Source of the DNA: JBGPHT01 sp041484525
GTDB taxonomy: Bacteria > Acidobacteriota > Terriglobia > Bryobacterales > Bryobacteraceae
Assembly: GCA_041484525.1 (NCBI GenBank)
Contig: JBGPHT010000260.1
Span: forward strand, 1 to 6,195
Length of the DNA: 6,195 bases
Reading direction: 5' to 3'
Positions 5,429-6,195 of this stretch are shown here, in pieces. The stretch's first letter is position 1; every line of letters starts with the position of its first letter. The notes under the pieces were generated by a model. It was not told the DNA's origin. It worked only from the letters and a program-made list of their open reading frames with translations, and did not search any database. The translations under genes and the position numbers were made by a program.

Positions 5429-6195
5429 TCGCAGAAAGAATTTCCCGGTCTTTGCGGAGTGCCGCGACCATCTCATTCTCACTATGCGTCCTCTTCCCCG
5501 TGCTCTGCGCCGGGCAGACCGCCACGCCTCCATCGTCCAAGTCCTCAGTCCTGTCGAATCCGCGTGCGGCATCCGACGATCCGCGTGTGGGACTCAAAGG
5601 CGGATTGTACGACGCAGGTGAAGCGGCGTTCGGCATGCAGCGGATTGCCACTCTGCCGAAGCCGCCTGGCTTCGCGCCCGGCGATACCGTCGGCGCCCCC
5701 GCTCCACCGCCGCCGCCGGTCGATGGCCAGCCTCCGGGGCCTCCTGCCGTTCAATACGGTTCCACCAACTCAGACCTTGCCTTCAGCGGCAACCATATGT
5801 TTGTGGGGAACTACAACGGCATCAATTTTTACGACATCGACAACCCGATGAAGGTCAAGCTGCGGACTTCATTGGTCTGCCCGGGCGGTCAGGGAGACGT
5901 CTCGGTGCACGGCCATCTGCTCTTCATGTCGGCCGAGGCGATGAATGGACGGACCGACTGCGGCACCCAGGGAATACCGCTGCCGCCCGGTTACACGCCG
6001 CCTCCACCTCCGCCGCCCGCGCCCACCGCCGCTGGCGCCACGCCCGCACGCGTTCGACGTCCGCCTCCCCCTCCCAGCCCGGACCGGTTCCGCGGCGTCC
6101 GCATTTTCGATATCAGCGACTTCTCGAATCCGAAGCAGGTCGCCGCCGTGCAGAGCTGCCGCGGCTCGCACACGCATTCCCTCCTGATCGACCCC
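5425..6195 (+). CDS. LVIVD-repeat beta-propeller exported protein, N-terminal part
   Basis: The frame is open for 257 codons to the right edge, so the C-terminal part is missing. Residues 1-30 form a signal peptide (basic start, then ISFSLCVLFPVLCAG); the Cys at 28 is not in a proper lipobox, so a soluble or loosely attached exported protein is likelier than a lipoprotein. The mature part shows LVIVD-type propeller blades. SDLAFSGNHMFVGNYNGI (116-133) with NFYDIDNP (134-141) is the first, followed by GDVSVHGHLLFMSAEA (157-172) and then GVRIFDISDFSNPKQV (224-239). The closing GSHTHSLLIDP begins another blade. Two Pro-rich stretches (92-107 and 187-217) interrupt the fold, probably as surface loops. 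C152 and C179 may pair. LVIVD proteins have no established reaction. The gene follows DUF305 with an ATGA overlap, so the two are cotranscribed and probably act together in the envelope (inference). Confidence 0.88.
   Translation, partial: MIAERISRSLRSAATISFSLCVLFPVLCAGQTATPPSSKSSVLSNPRAASDDPRVGLKGGLYDAGEAAFGMQRIATLPKPPGFAPGDTVGAPAPPPPPVDGQPPGPPAVQYGSTNSDLAFSGNHMFVGNYNGINFYDIDNPMKVKLRTSLVCPGGQGDVSVHGHLLFMSAEAMNGRTDCGTQGIPLPPGYTPPPPPPPAPTAAGATPARVRRPPPPPSPDRFRGVRIFDISDFSNPKQVAAVQSCRGSHTHSLLIDP

Noticed and set aside
4901..5572. Minus-strand open frame of 223 codons, His-rich
   Set aside because: Antisense of the Met/His codons of the DUF305 gene; the His-rich look is the reverse reading of ATG codons.

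Overview
The window looks like chromosomal DNA of a GC-rich soil-type bacterium, most likely an acidobacterium of the Solibacter/Bryobacter kind. This is inferred from the gene mix: a DUF1080 secreted protein, a STAS-like small protein, Hanks-type kinase remains, DUF3500, DUF305 and LVIVD-repeat proteins. No rRNA, tRNA, CRISPR array, insertion sequence or phage gene is visible.

Layout from left to right: (1) the N-terminal part of a DUF1080 (3-keto-disaccharide hydrolase-like) secreted protein on the minus strand, cut by the left edge; (2) a divergent 137-aa STAS/SpoIIAA-like protein on the plus strand; (3) a 58-aa unknown protein on the minus strand, tail to tail with it, with a good ribosome site, a plausible promoter and a tandem 8-bp direct repeat upstream; (4) a 263-aa astacin-like zinc metalloprotease on the minus strand with no signal peptide; (5) a decayed stretch of about 630 bp holding the wreck of a Hanks-type Ser/Thr kinase gene, broken by large internal losses and two single-base frameshifts inside the catalytic loop; (6) a two-gene plus-strand unit, DUF3500 plus an EF-hand secreted membrane-anchored protein, joined by an ATGA overlap; (7) a second plus-strand unit, a DUF305 protein with a Met/His-rich linker and an LVIVD-type beta-propeller protein, also joined by ATGA and running off the right edge.

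All five plus- and minus-strand proteins at the two ends and on the right (DUF1080, DUF3500, EF-hand, DUF305, LVIVD) carry export signals, so the window mainly encodes envelope or secreted functions. The DUF305 gene has the clearest promoter. Its -10 box lies just before the start codon, which predicts a leaderless mRNA, and a perfect 7-bp inverted repeat brackets the -10 box and the start codon like an operator. Together with the metal-binding look of the product, this suggests a small metal-responsive envelope unit (inference). The most notable observations are this promoter/operator arrangement, the kinase pseudogene and the small gene with its PhoB/OmpR-like tandem repeat. Nothing here amounts to a clearly new multi-gene system.
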